A stretch of 64,000 nucleotides of DNA from Acanthosepion esculentum (taxonomy: Eukaryota > Mollusca > Cephalopoda > Sepiida > Sepiidae). The notes below the pieces were generated by a model. That model made no database searches and was not told where the DNA came from. It saw only the letters and a program-made list of their open reading frames with translations. A program made the position numbers and the translations under genes. The stretch lies in contig OZ038507.1 in NCBI GenBank assembly GCA_964036315.1, positions 60,632,002 through 60,696,001 of the forward strand, given 5' to 3'. Shown one piece after another: positions 10,866-22,190 of the stretch (the stretch's first letter is position 1; each line of letters begins with the position of its first letter).

Positions 10866-10905
<40 letters not shown>
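10838..10905. repeat. (TG)n microsatellite
   Basis: CTGT repeats then TG repeats. Confidence 0.96.
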
Positions 10906-10907
<2 letters not shown>

Positions 10908-11785
10908 AACTTACTAATTTTGGTAAATACGGACATCCATACACGACGTTATCAGAAAATAAGAGCAATAACTAAATTAAATTTAAAGCCAACGTACATA
11001 AAATTCAATAAAACATTAAATTACAAAGAATATTTTCTTAATTTTTTAAGATTATTGGGTAATTAAAAATTATATAAAAAAGGTGCTCACGTTGTATTTC
11101 CAAAATATTTTTTTACAGATATGTCTACTGTAGAAAAATTTAGATAAATTTCTATTCGTTAGTCAAACTGTCAACACCTTAAATAAACACTTATCCCTGC
11201 GATAAAATAATGCATTTCTGCGATATTTTAAGCTAAAGGTAAGTAATATTCATTTCCGATCAGATTAATTGAATCAGTTAATATTCCTCAAATAAAGTTT
11301 CAGAAAACTAGTTTTTTTTTTTCATTTTTGAAAGATTTTTTTTTAATAAAGTGAGTTACGTTGTAATGAAAGATGGTTAAAATAACGCAAAAAATCAGCA
11401 ACTTTAGCGGTTTCAAACCAAAAACTACTCCCAACCAATTTAAATTAGTTTTGAAATACAGCAATGTATTTTGCTTATTGGAAATATTTAATGTATTAGC
11501 TTGAAATTAAAACTAAAAGAAAAGAAAAAATCAAGAAAGATTTTTCATTTTTTAAAATTCATTTTAAACATTAGGTATCGTTTTTTTTTTTAAAGATTTG
11601 AAATTAAATCTAAAATAAAAGAAAAAATCAAGAAAGATTTTTCATTTTTAAAAATTCATTTTAAACCTTAGGTATTTTTTTCTTGTCGTTTTTTTTGGGG
11701 GGGGGGGAGATTTTGCTTTTTTTTTTTGGAGATTTTTTAGATTAATAATTATTAAAGAAAGAACTTTGACATATTTGAGAAATGT
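10906..11785. other. AT-rich spacer with a short direct duplication
   Basis: No gene. A segment is duplicated head to tail at about 11499-11585 and 11596-11672 (AGAAAAAATCAAGAAAGATT, TTTCATTTTT, AATTCATTTTAAAC). The rest is homopolymer-rich. Confidence 0.6.
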
Positions 11786-11789
11786 ATTA

Positions 11790-12060
11790 GAATAATCCAG
11801 AACCTATAAAAAACATATAAAGGTGTGTAAGAAAAGGATGTGTCTTCTTACCGGACTTATTCTATTCTTATTCATTGAGGCGATTCTGAGAGAATTAGAA
11901 GTCCTATCAGGGTTCATTATTGGCAGTCACGATTTTAACAACATAAGATATGCAGATAACACTGCGTTGATAGCAGACACGAGAAGAAAACGGCAAGAAC
12001 CCCTACAGAAGGCAGCGAAGGAAAGCGAGAAGAAAGAACTAAATGCTTACTAGCACATCA
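11790..12060 (+). pseudogene. LINE reverse transcriptase active-site fragment
   Basis: Frame reads EAILRELEVLSGFIIGSHDF, NNIRYADNTALIADTRRKRQ, KESEKKELNAY. This is the palm region of the same LINE family as 23065-26160. The catalytic YADD motif is changed to YADN. Upstream KKRMCLLTGL corresponds to the conserved GVRQGC segment with changes. Dead copy, no 3' end. Confidence 0.82.
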
Positions 12061-12217
12061 CGTGGAAACACCGGTCCACTTACGATCACTGAAGTTACGC
12101 ATTTTAAAATTTAGGTATCGCGTTTCTGTGTTATTACAATTTTGTCTTTTAAAATTGTTTTTTCTTTTCTTTTTAAATAGCGTCGGCTTTTGTGTTTGTC
12201 AAAAAAATTCTGGCATG

Positions 12218-12465
12218 ATTGTTGTGAATATGGATTATCTCCCCTTTGATAATCCAAGCTATAAAAGCTGTACATTTCCGCTTGTCAAGTAGACGAGTAG
12301 TAAGATTCTTAATTGAATAAATTGTAATGAAAATAAGACAAGAGATTCAGTCTAGTAATCTTTTATTCAATTAAGAATCTTACTACTCGTCTACTTGACA
12401 AGCGGAAATGTACAGCTTTTATAGCTTGGATTATCAAAGGGGAGATAATCCATATTCACAACAAT
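12218..12465. repeat. 104-bp perfect inverted repeat with 40-nt loop
   Basis: Arms 12218-12321 and 12362-12465 are reverse complements with no mismatch I can find (outer end ATTGTTGTGAATATGGATTA). The first mismatch lies just outside, where ATG faces ATC. There is no coding content and no obvious target duplication. Transcription would give a near-perfect 104-bp double-stranded RNA. Foldback element or recent inverted duplication. Confidence 0.95.
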
Positions 12466-12950
12466 GATTACCGTTTATCGGGCGCACGTTCCTGGTAGTG
12501 GTCAACGAATTGAATAAAGCAGTAAGCCGAAGTGACTGAAATAGTAATGCGATCTCATAATATTTTAAAAAGTGCACTTCAGTCCCCGCTGAACCGTATT
12601 GAATAACTTTTACTACTTTATCTACCATTAATTGTAATTAGTTTGAATACTAATTGCTTGTTGAAGGACAATAATTAATTTAAATTATTATTGAATTCAT
12701 TCTTCGCCATCGTAATTATCAGTACGTAATTATAAACCTGCTCAGGTGCTTATATCATTTATCATTTTAGTCAGCTGTTTTATGCAGTCCGTGATATCTC
12801 GACAGTACTGCCTACCCGATAAACAGTAGTCAAGCCAAAATTATTTTTGAGAAATATTTGTTTTCATTTATTGAATTAAATGGTTTTAAAAGTATTATTT
12901 AAAAAAAATGTGATTGACGTAAACTTCCAATATTTTTTCACCAGTTAAAT
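12466..12950. other. No feature recognised
   Basis: AT-rich, no repeat or coding similarity seen. Confidence 0.5.
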
Positions 12951-12952
12951 CC

Positions 12953-13400
12953 TGTCTCTGTCTTTTTTTACAAATTTTTTCACGGTAACTTTTTTTACAA
13001 ATACTTTCACGGTAAGTGCTCCGATGAGCTGCTTTCGCTGGTCCCCAGACTCCATGAATTTAAGCGTTCAACTAGGCTGTCATCTCGCTCTCACCCTTTC
13101 ACTGTCGAAACTGTTAAATGTAGCCGTCTATTCTACTCCAATAGCTTCATGTCTCGCACCTCTCGCCTGTGGAACTCCCTCCCCTCTTCCTGTTTCCCTG
13201 ATAGCTATAATCTCCAACTATTCAAATGTAATGTCAATCGATGTCTCCAGATGCCCTGATCTATCCCCTATCCTTCTCTTCATCCTTTCCTCTATCACTC
13301 CTATTTGGTCTCGCTCCAACTCTCTGTAACCCCTTACATGCTAGTGGCTCTTCCCGCCTTGCTTGGGGGTGGAACGATTAAAAAAGAAAGAAAGAAAGAA
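12953..13400 (+). pseudogene. Jockey-like LINE 3' end with A/GAAA tail
   Basis: Coding similarity to 5333-6179: FYKYFHGKCSDELLSLVPRL, HEFKRSTRLSSRSHPFTVET, SRTSRLWNSLPSSCFPD, FKCNVNRCLQMP, then a stop and 3' UTR GCCTTGCTTGGGGGTGGAACG with an A(GAAA)n tail. The FYK.FHG.. segment is duplicated at the 5' edge (12965-13015). Truncated retrocopy. Confidence 0.88.
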
Positions 13401-13512
13401 CGTGATTTAAGAAAAGAAAAAGAATAAACACAGCGTTTGACAATGTTAAACAATATTTCAATGTCTGTCTGCTTCAGGTTATATTTAAACAATTTTTTTT
13501 GTTCATGTATAA

Positions 13513-13514
<2 letters not shown>

Positions 13515-13557
<43 letters not shown>
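13515..13557. repeat. (TA)n microsatellite
   Basis: Uninterrupted TA tract. Confidence 0.96.
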
Positions 13558-13560
<3 letters not shown>

Positions 13561-13753
13561 CTAATTATAAATCTTTGTACAAACATTGCTTCTCTCCGTG
13601 ACATAAGATACCAAAAAGGAGGGAGATGAGTCAAGGCTGGTCGACACTACCTATCCTATACCTAGCTAATCAGATTCACGACCCGTTCAGTCATTACAAT
13701 TTACTCATTTATCATAAGAATCTATTCGTCTCCATTTGCACCTACATACACCA

Positions 13754-13759
<6 letters not shown>

Positions 13760-13826
<67 letters not shown>
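13760..13826. repeat. (CT)n-(CA)n microsatellite
   Basis: CT repeats followed by CA repeats, ending at the LINE fragment. Confidence 0.96.
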
Positions 13827-13829
<3 letters not shown>

Positions 13830-13830
<1 letters not shown>

Positions 13831-14093
13831 TCGCGATGTCAGGGCGATTAGCTTTGATTGTTCTGTCTGTGTGTATTATGAAGTCCCATAGAATTGTTAC
13901 AGGACCTATCTCTGTAACCGGGTCTGAGTGGTGTTCATACCAATTTCTTGCAGTTTCCTTTCCGTAAAAATTACAGATTTTACAATACAGATATTGGCCC
14001 TCTCAATCATGTCGTGTTTTATATTTAGTGGGTACCAATACCTTCCAACCTGATACAAGATGGTCAATTGTTTCTGGATATTTATCACAGAAT
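13830..14093 (-). pseudogene. LINE C-terminal fragment (EYKTRHD type), GAA-bounded
   Basis: The minus strand reads CDKYPETIDHLVSG, VLVPTKYKTRHD, WYEHHSD, then LWDFIIHTDRTIKANRPDI with frameshifts. This is the terminal domain of a second LINE family also seen at 14236-14932 and 45250-47360. Its 5' edge is a (GAA)n tract (TTC on the plus strand) at 14094-14172. Its 3' side is cut at RPDI. Confidence 0.8.
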
Positions 14094-14144
14094 CTTCTTC
14101 TTCTTCTTCTTCTTCTTCTTCTTCTTCTTCTTCTTCTTCTTCTT

Positions 14145-14175
<31 letters not shown>

Positions 14176-14235
14176 TTATTATTATTATTATTATTATTAT
14201 TGTTGTTGTTGTAGTTATTATTATTATTATAATCA
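14094..14235. repeat. (TTC)n-(TTA)n trinucleotide tracts between two LINE ends
   Basis: TTC repeats (14094-14172) border the left LINE copy. TTA/TTG repeats (14173-14233) are the A-rich tail, read on the minus strand, of the LINE copy to the right. Confidence 0.95.
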
Positions 14236-14932
14236 TTTCCTTGGGTTTCAGTTGTATTACACATTTAGTCCCAGATTTAAATCAGAGACTGTAGTCAGAA
14301 ACGGCATCATGACATTTTACATTGTTCATTATTTGTACAAAAACAAAAGAAAACAAAAAACAAGATCATACACATTTTACATAGATAAAGCCCTTCGTAA
14401 GGCGTGAGATGTACTTGCGAGTACAATATTTTTTGTATTTCTTTAAGCCTTGTGCTACCAGGAATCCCTTCACTGATTCTGTCGGAAACTTTTCCCAAAC
14501 AATCTGAGGGCTCCAACTACAACTGAAATCACTGATGACTTCATTTTTGAGATTCGAACTTCAAGATCCTTGTAATTTCATAGTTGCTTGAAGATCTTCA
14601 AAGATACACATTACAATCTGCAGAGAGTGCTATGTAAATAAGAAAGCAGATTTTGGTTTTGTGGTCTTTGATCACGATGTCTGGCCGATTAGCTTTGATT
14701 GTTCTGTCTGTGCGTATTCTTAAGTCCATAAAATTGTTACAGGTCATATCTCTGTAACCGGGTCTGGGTGTTATTCATAACAGTTTCTTGCAGTTTCCTT
14801 TCCGTAAGGGTTGCAGATCTTCCAATACAGATCTTGGCCCACTCAGTCATGTCGTGTTTTATATTTAGTGGGTACCAATACCTTCCAACCTGATACAAAA
14901 TGGTCAATTGTTTCTGGATATTTATCACAGAA
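14236..14932 (-). pseudogene. LINE C-terminal fragment (EYKTRHD type) with (AAT)n tail
   Basis: Minus strand, from 14932: the same start as 13830-14093, through NIKHDMTEWAKICI and VSLKIFKQL.NYKDLEVRIS to SVVVGALRLFGK and STSHALRRALSM. It ends at an (ATA)n tail near 14235. Frames are broken repeatedly. It begins at (GAA)n and ends at (AAT)n. Confidence 0.85.
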
Positions 14933-15055
14933 TCTTCTTCTTCTTCTTCTTCTTCTTCTTCTTCTTCTTCTTCTTCTTCTTCTTCTTCTTCTTCTTCTTC
15001 TTCTTCTTCTTCATTATTATTATTATTATTATTATTATGATCATCATCATCATCA

Positions 15056-15089
<34 letters not shown>

Positions 15090-15232
15090 GGTGATGATGG
15101 TGATGATGATGATGATCATCATCATCATTATCATTATTATTATTATTATTATGTCATGCCGGGTTTTATATTCAGTTGGTGCCAGTACCGCGCAACCTGA
15201 TACAAGATGATTATCATTATTGTTACTGTTAT

Positions 15233-15271
<39 letters not shown>
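14933..15271. repeat. Mixed trinucleotide tracts around a short LINE piece
   Basis: TTC, ATT, ATC, GAT and AAT tracts. Between them (15152-15212) lies a minus-strand piece encoding LVSGCAVLAPTEYKTRHD, the same LINE segment as at 14028 and 14870, with trinucleotide repeats on both sides. Confidence 0.9.
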
Positions 15272-15275
<4 letters not shown>

Positions 15276-15795
15276 GAACTTCAACACTTCTGACATGGAC
15301 ACATTTTTCTTAAGAAAACTGAAATATACAGACGTTTCATAACGAGCATGTATGGTAGAAACGTTAAGAAATAATTTGGATATCGCCTTGACTGCTTGCA
15401 GTTAAGACTCTTGCCATATTCGCAACTATACGAGCTTGTTAATTGCTGACACAGTTTACACACCGAAAGAAAACAGGTTTCCGTTTTTTTTTATCATCTT
15501 TGTTCTTCTATACAAACAAAACACATGCGACAATAATTTTGCATGTGTGGATAGGGGAAGTGGATATCAGGTGTGGATGGGGGAAGCTCATACAACAACC
15601 ACTTGACTTTTGAACTGATTTCACAGACCACTTGTAAACAAATGCATTTTTCACCTTTTTTTCCTTCTTTTTTCTAATACCATACCTTTTCAGGTCATAG
15701 AAGGTCATAGAAGTTTCAGAGATTATTTTTCTTTATTATCTGTGAACTATCCTGTTAACTTCTCCGATTGAAACCAGTAGTTTCTCTCCTAGACT
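15272..15795. other. No feature recognised
   Basis: No coding similarity or repeat seen. A GGGGAAG.TGGATA.CAGGTGTGG segment is locally duplicated near 15553-15585. Confidence 0.45.
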
Positions 15796-16076
15796 GGCTA
15801 CCCCCCAAGGATAGAGCCTAGTCTACCCTACTAGTTAAATGTGCTTTGAATATTGCTGCCACATCCAGTCATGTGCTCCTGCTATATATTTAGATATTCT
15901 CGATAGAAATCAGAGAAGAATCTGCAATATTATTGATCCTGACCTGATATCTCGGCTTCAGCCCCTTTCTCAGACGTAACGTAGCTTCTCCGTATCTCTT
16001 CTATAAATACTTTCATGGTAATTGTTCTGATGAACTGTCCTCTATGGTACCTAGACTTTGTGGATTTAAGCACAGT
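15796..16076 (+). pseudogene. Jockey-like LINE fragment, left part split by SINEs
   Basis: Frame-shifted coding similarity: FEYCCHIQSCAPAIYLDILD, RNQRRICNIIDPDLISRLQP. It is interrupted at 16077-16715 by SINEs and resumes at 16716 with LAARSHRFTV. Compare WSGAPAVCLRVLDKIQRRIC in the copy at 5333. Confidence 0.8.
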
Positions 16077-16084
16077 ACTAGATT

Positions 16085-16330
16085 ATAGCGGCTCGGATTG
16101 AGGAATCGGAGAGTCGAGTTCGAATTCCAGTCAAATCCATTACATTCACTTATGTGCTAAGACCCTTGGGAAAGGTATGAATCCTCTTCTTCTCCCCCCA
16201 GCTATGGGTAAATAGCAAGACAAACCGGGTTCTATAGCCTTGGATATCAACTGGTCTACCGCAGAAAGAAATGACAATCTACTGCGGAAAAAAATCTGTC
16301 TCGTCAGTCATGTATCGAAAAATACTGCTA
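16085..16330 (+). mobile_element. tRNA-derived SINE (AGCGGCTCGGATTG family), 5'-shortened
   Basis: Starts TAGCGGCTCGGATTGAGGAA. B box GAGTTCGAATTCC follows the head. Body: GCTATGGGTAAATAGCA, GGTTCTATAGCC, CTACCGCAGAAAGAAATG, GTCATGTATCGAAA. It lacks the first ~18 bases present in the next copy. The target duplication ACTAGATT lies at 16077-16084, with the matching copy at 16708-16715 after the second SINE. Confidence 0.88.
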
Positions 16331-16405
16331 TCCTGTGTTTATTCTAGTTTACTAAAATAAATTTTAAAGTGTAACTAGTCTACTTTGTCTTTTACTTTTC
16401 TTTAA

Positions 16406-16707
16406 GAGGCACGGTGGACTAATGAATAGCGGCTCGGATTGAGGAATCAGAGAGCCGAGTTCGAATTCGAGTCAAATCCATTACATTCACATGCTTTAAT
16501 AGGTGTGAATCCTCTTCTTCTCCCCCCCTCCCAGCTATGAGTAAGTAGCATTACAGACTGGGTTCTATAGCTTTTGATGGCAACTGGTCTACTACAAAAA
16601 GAAATGGCAACCTACTGCGGGGGAAAAAATCTGCCTCGTCAGTCATGTATCGAAAGATACATGATCGCCTAAGCGTGTATCACGCATGGCACATAACTGA
16701 CTGATTG
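16406..16707 (+). mobile_element. tRNA-derived SINE (same family), full head
   Basis: Begins GAGGCACGGTGGACTAATGA, then AGCGGCTCGGATTGAGGAAT and B box GAGTTCGAATTC. The body ends ATCGCCTAAGCGTGTAT and GCACATAACTGACTGATTG. The short palindrome TGTATCGAAAGATACATGA lies near the 3' end. Followed by ACTAGATT (16708-16715), which matches 16077-16084. Confidence 0.9.
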
Positions 16708-16715
16708 ACTAGATT

Positions 16716-16775
16716 GGCAGCAAGGTCTCATCGTTTTACAGTTTGAATGGCAAGATGTAACGATAAATTATATGC
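16716..16775 (+). pseudogene. Jockey-like LINE fragment, right part
   Basis: Continues the frame interrupted at 16076 (LAARSHRFTV). The host LINE is therefore older than the SINE insertions. Confidence 0.75.
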
Positions 16776-16789
16776 TAACAGTTTCTTCT

Positions 16790-16985
16790 ATACAAGCTTG
16801 TCTCGCTAGTTCAATTACGAGGTTCACTGGATGCCTCATACTTTTGGCCTTCTGTGGTGTAATGATTAGCATGCTTGTGTCGCTAGTTCAATTACGACTG
16901 AATAGTGATTTTGATCCTCACTGGATGCCTCATACTTTTGGCCTTCTGTAGTAATGATTAGCATGCTTGTCTCGTTGCCATATTC
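16790..16985 (+). mobile_element. tRNA-derived SINE heads, partial tandem copies
   Basis: GTGTAATGATTAGCATGCTT is an A-box-like segment. With GCTAGTTCAATTACGA and CACTGGATGCCTCATACTTT it occurs in two overlapping copies about 95 bp apart. Halves of a related head flank the big LINE array at 54310-54346 and 61003-61062. No SINE body follows. Confidence 0.65.
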
Positions 16986-16999
16986 ACGACGTTTCCTGA

Positions 17000-17330
17000 A
17001 GAACACATGTGGATAAGAGCATTGGTTAAATCCAATGACTTGACCCAAAAAGTTGTAACTTCATTACCTGGTTACAGCCGAGGTGAACAAAAACTTGGAC
17101 AGTTGAGTTGAAGGGAGATAACCGAGCCATCCAAAAGAACGAGAACAGTCTACCCCGGTGGACGAAATAAAGGGCTCATTTTGAAATTCCAATCACCCGA
17201 AGAAGGCCGGAGAGTACAACGGCCGCAACGTCGTGAATGTCGCAACGAAGATGAGTAAAACACAGTCTGAACAATATAAATGGTGTAAATAAGTCCAGTA
17301 CCTCATCTCAGAAATATAGACAGATACCGA
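17000..17330 (+). mobile_element. tRNA-derived SINE (CCTCATCTCAGAAATATAGA family)
   Basis: Diverged copy. Head ACACATGTGGATAAGAGCAT, B-box region GTAACTTCATTACC, then ACCCGAAGAAGGCCGGAG, GTACAACGGCCG and the end CCTCATCTCAGAAATATAGA. Better copies are at 23133 and 50495. Confidence 0.85.
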
Positions 17331-18058
17331 CTACTTAATTTCAAACAATCCACATGGCCAGCACATGCTACGCTAATCTCACGAATGTTTTTCTTGTTAT
17401 TTTTGGAGCTATCTGTACACACGCAAGCAAATATAATTTTCTTTTTCTCTTCTTTTTCTTTGTTTTTCTTCATATAAAAATAAAAGATCCTCCACGTGTT
17501 GAATGCAACAAAATCTCTCGGTCAATTCTTAAACAACCGCTTCCGTCATAAAGTAGCACCACTCCGCTAGAAGATACTTCACGTCAGTTAATATTTATTG
17601 CATATTTTATTCTTTTTCTCTGTCGGTTGACAACCGTAGCCGGTATTGATAAACAAACTGTTTATATAATTTCAAGGAGCGTTCTTCATCTTAAAAAAAT
17701 ATTATATATGTAATAATGATCTCTCGGTTTAGTCAACAAGGTCTGCTGTAAAACGTTTCTGATGACAGGCAGGTTGAAGAGGCTATCGGAGTTTGTCTTC
17801 TGCCTATTTAATTTTACGACTTAATCGTTGCCAAGTCAAAATATAAGACTGTTTGTTTTAGCGTAGGAGAAAGATTTACGGAAGAAAAAAACAGGAGATT
17901 AAAAACAGTAATGTTCATCTTAGTCTATAAAAAATGTAGAAAAAGAAAAGAAAGAAAAAAAAAGAAAGCGTGAAAACAAGGAAGATAATCGTAAGTTTGC
18001 ATAATTTACAATGGTTCTCGTCCTAATAGAAGAGCGATTTTTGTATAATTTCTAATAG

Positions 18059-18060
<2 letters not shown>
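17331..18060. other. No feature recognised
   Basis: No gene, repeat or coding similarity that I can support. Confidence 0.5.
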
Positions 18061-18129
<69 letters not shown>

Positions 18130-18192
18130 CAGTAGTATAATTGTACACATAAGTAATAATAATAAAATAGTATAGTACAATTGTACTCTCAA

Positions 18193-18226
<34 letters not shown>

Positions 18227-18332
18227 TAAAATAGTATAAAATTGTGCAAGTAATAATAATAATAATAAAATTGTATAGTAAAATTGTATTCACAAGTAAT
18301 AATAAGAAAACGGTAAAATAAAATTATACCCA

Positions 18333-18378
<46 letters not shown>

Positions 18379-19226
18379 ATAGTATAAAATTCTACTCACA
18401 CTTAGTAATAATAATAAAATAGTATAATACAACTGTACTTAGAAGTAATAATAATAATGTTAATAATGACAGTATAAAATTGTATATGTAATAATAATAA
18501 TAAAATAGCATAACAAAATTATACAAGAAATAATAATACTATATGATTATTATTATTTCTTGTATAATTTTGTTATACTATTTTATTATTATTATTACAT
18601 CTACAATTTTATAGTATAATACATTGTACTTACCAGTAATAATAAAAAAATAAAATAGTATAATAAATTTGTACTCACAATAATAATATAAATAAAATAG
18701 TGTATTAAAACTGTACTCACAAGCAATAATAAGAATAAATAATATAATCATACTCACATAATAATAATATTAAAATAACACAGTATAATAAAAATATTCT
18801 CACAAGTTGTATTCACGAGCAATAATAATAATAGCAAGCATATAACAAAATTGTGCAAGTAATAATAATAATAATGATAATAAAATATTTTAATAAAATT
18901 GTACCCACAAGTAATAATATTAATAATAGAGCATGATAATGTCCTCACAAGTAATAATAATAATAAAATTGTATTCACATGTAATAAGAATAATATCAAT
19001 AATTATAAAATATAATAAAATTATACACAAATAATAATAATAATATTAAAACATGATAAAACTGTAATCGCAATAATAATATTAATAAAATAGTATAATA
19101 AATTTTAATCACAAATAGTAATAATAAAACTAATAATAATTAATAATAAAATAGTATAATAAAACTGTAGACTCAAGTAATAACAATAATAATGAAATAG
19201 TCCAAATAAAATTGTACTCACGAGTA

Positions 19227-19277
<51 letters not shown>

Positions 19278-19450
19278 TTAAAATATAATAATAAAATAGT
19301 TTAATAATAATGATAATAATAAAATAGTACAATAAAATTGTACTCACAAGTAATAATAATAATAATAATAATAGTATAATAAAATTGTACCTATAAGTAA
19401 TAATAATAATAAGATATTATAGTAAAATTGTACTCACAAGTATTACCCAC
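18061..19450. repeat. AAT-rich minisatellite field
   Basis: About 30 degenerate units of 40-65 bp. Each combines AAAATAGTATAATAAAATTG, TACTCACAAG and a (TAATAA)n run of variable length. It looks like a minisatellite whose units each contain their own microsatellite. Open frames are poly-Leu/Tyr artefacts. Confidence 0.9.
18488..18598. repeat. ~50-bp inverted repeat inside the AAT field
   Basis: AAATAGCATAACAAAATTAT, ACAAGAAATAATAAT is mirrored on the right side of 18540 with one clear mismatch (GCATAAC versus GTATAAC). A head-to-head joint between two minisatellite units. Confidence 0.85.
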
Positions 19451-19559
19451 GAAACCCTCGATCAGGGGTTGGTAACCTGATTAGTAACCCAGGGCAGTGC
19501 TTTGTGACCCTCACTATCTTATCAACATTTGCTTTTTCTCTACCTACATTTATCTACGT

Positions 19560-20085
19560 TAGTAGGGATACTATTGTTACAAATAAATAAAATAATAATA
19601 ATGAAAATTATAAATAAAATAAAACAATCATATTTATACCTTGTTTAAAATAACAAATACAAAATAAAATTACCCCAGCTGTAAACAAAAATTGTTCCCA
19701 TCGGAAATACGGACATCACGCCAAAAGACGTGAGATTCAATCTCTTCGTCCAAGAACTGTCGGGATGACAACACATGTGTAACTTAAGTCCGTGATCGGA
19801 CTTGTGATATTAGATACTCTCTTTTATAACATGAACATTATCACAATTGTAACGTAAAACACACACAAATACATAAATAAAATTTTATGAAATTATATAA
19901 TCTGTCATGCCTTCTCTGTATTGTGTACATTTATCTTTCCTGTTTTTATCTTCGTAAAAACAAGCTTAAAATTCCACTACTACTACTCCTATGGTGTGAG
20001 TGAATATCCTACAAAATTATGGTGACCACCGACGTGTGCAAGAAAAACATACGAATAGACCACAAAATTATGGTGATCCGCCTAC
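19560..20085 (+). repeat. ~500-bp direct duplication, copy 1
   Basis: Matches 21640-22185 along its whole length: GACGTGAGATTCAATCTCTT, CGTCCAAGAACT, GTGATCGGACTTGTGATATT, GTCAT.CCTTCTCTGTATTG, ATGGTGA.CACCGACG. It differs by indels in the AAT tract and scattered substitutions. No coding content or recognised class. It may be a dispersed element adjoining (AAT)n. Confidence 0.88.
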
Positions 20086-20089
20086 CTGT

Positions 20090-21639
20090 ATAAGAAAAAC
20101 ATCTTATTCACCACACCAATTTGAAAAAACGATATTAAAAATAAAGAAACCAGAAACCAAAAGAAGCCACACTTTTGCTGTAAATGACGTACAAAAAAAA
20201 ATAAAGACTTTGGAATTCCCGACGTTAAAAAAAAAATAACGAAGCGATTTGCAAAAAAAGAAAAAAAAAAAAAGAAAAAAAAGTTTCTCTTTATCCTCAT
20301 ATTTTTACTTTCATACACTCAACAAAGAGCGGGACATTACTGTTTCCGTTAAAATTCCAAAACTTATGAAAATACCATCAAATACGCTGGTACGCAAAAT
20401 TTTAAATGTCTGCCAATCTGTATAACATTATACCACCCCCCACAACATACGGAATAATAGTGCGCCAGAATAAAAAAAAACAAACAAACTATAAAGGCTA
20501 AAAAAAAAATAAAAATAAAAATAAAAAAGACGATCTGTTTTAAACGCTCTACAAATTCAAATACCCGGGACAACATATGAACAGATCAGTGCCATTCATG
20601 AAAGGAGAGTTAATGTCTCTGACCACACCATATTCTGGTGATTAATTCTTAAATTTACTCATTTCCTTTGAAAGAAATTTCTTGGACAAATATTGGATTT
20701 ATAAGAGGTTTTAAATTTTGTTGTTTATTTTTCGTCAACAAAAACTTTGATAAAAATCAGAAAAAAACAGATTACGATAGAAATTAATGCTTTGACATAT
20801 TGTCTGACTATTTTTGAGCAAAGAACAATTTTTTCATGTACACCGGTTAGTGTAATTCGTTTGTTTTGCTCAGAAACTACGTGCTTTCTATTTTTAAACA
20901 ATTAATCTTTTTTTTAATTACAATTTATTTCAAAATAGGAAGTTTTAATGATTCCAAAATATTGTCGATCTTGAGAAAGAAATATCAAGTCCAACAGCAA
21001 CAGCAACTTAATCCTGTTTGTTTTTCTATGAAAAGGTTTTAGAGATTCGCCCTGAAAAGGTAAGTTAAACGTATCATCACTGACTTCTTAAAAGTCCTAA
21101 AAAAAGGCATTTAAAATAATTTAAATGCTTTCTTTGAATTTAAATTTCAGTTTCATTTGAAAGATTAAAAGAAAATCGCTGGAATCCGATTACAACGTCG
21201 AAAACCGCGAATAGAACCTAACACTTCTACCGCTACTAAAAATAAAACAAATAAAAATTAAGCAATTTTCTGAAGGATGACTAAGCGAGAAATATCACTC
21301 CTTTGTGAAGGACCGTTACACTCAGCTAAGAAATCTTCCGTTCTCTGGACACTATATCAGTCAGGAAAATACCTAATAACAGAAAATTCATTAAAAGAAA
21401 ACACTTCACAGTCGTTACTGAGAGATAAAAAAAAGATATCAGTGACACCACAAAACGATAGCAGAAAAAAAACTACCCCTGAACAAACCAAAAATCTGAA
21501 ACAACCACCTTAACAAGTACCACCAAAACAATAAAAAAATACACGTCCTAGGAAAAGAGTTAATAAAAAAAAAAACAATGACTATTTTTACTAGTCATCC
21601 ATCACTACCGATTAGCTCAGCTATTTGGTGAGGATGTTT
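20090..21639. other. No feature recognised
   Basis: A-rich sequence with several poly(A) runs (around 20225, 20260 and 20500). Open frames here (for instance 21277-21513) show no motif I recognise. Confidence 0.5.
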
Positions 21640-21671
21640 GTATGTAGAGATATTATTATTGTTACAAAGTA

Positions 21672-21734
<63 letters not shown>

Positions 21735-22185
21735 AAATTATGAATAAAATAAAATAGAACAATAACCTTTAAAACAGTGTTTAAATAGAAAATAAAGATA
21801 ATAAAATTAATCCCAGCAGGCAACAAAAACTGTTGGAAATCCCGCTAAAAGACGTGAGATTCAATCTCTTCGTCCAAGAACTTTCGGAATGACAATACGT
21901 GTGTAACTTCCCTCCGTGATCGGACTTGTGATATTACGCAGTAACTTACTCCCTTTTATAACACGAACATTATCACAACTAACGTAAAGCACACAAAAAT
22001 ACATAAATAAAATTGCATGAAATTACTATGCAATCTGTCATACCTTCTCTGTATTGTGTACAATTATTTTTCCTGTTTTATATCTTCGTAAAAACAAGTC
22101 TAACATTCTACTACCACTACTTCTATACCCCACAAAATGATGGTGATCACCGACGCGTTCAAGTAAAACATACGAATAAATCACA
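21640..22185 (+). repeat. ~500-bp direct duplication, copy 2
   Basis: Second copy of 19560-20085, about 2.1 kb downstream, with a longer (TAA)n tract at 21671-21733. Confidence 0.88.
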
Positions 22186-22190
22186 CGTTA

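Noticed and set aside
14060..14407. Poly-Ser/Tyr and poly-Leu frames
   Set aside because: Trinucleotide repeat translations joined to a LINE fragment on the other strand.
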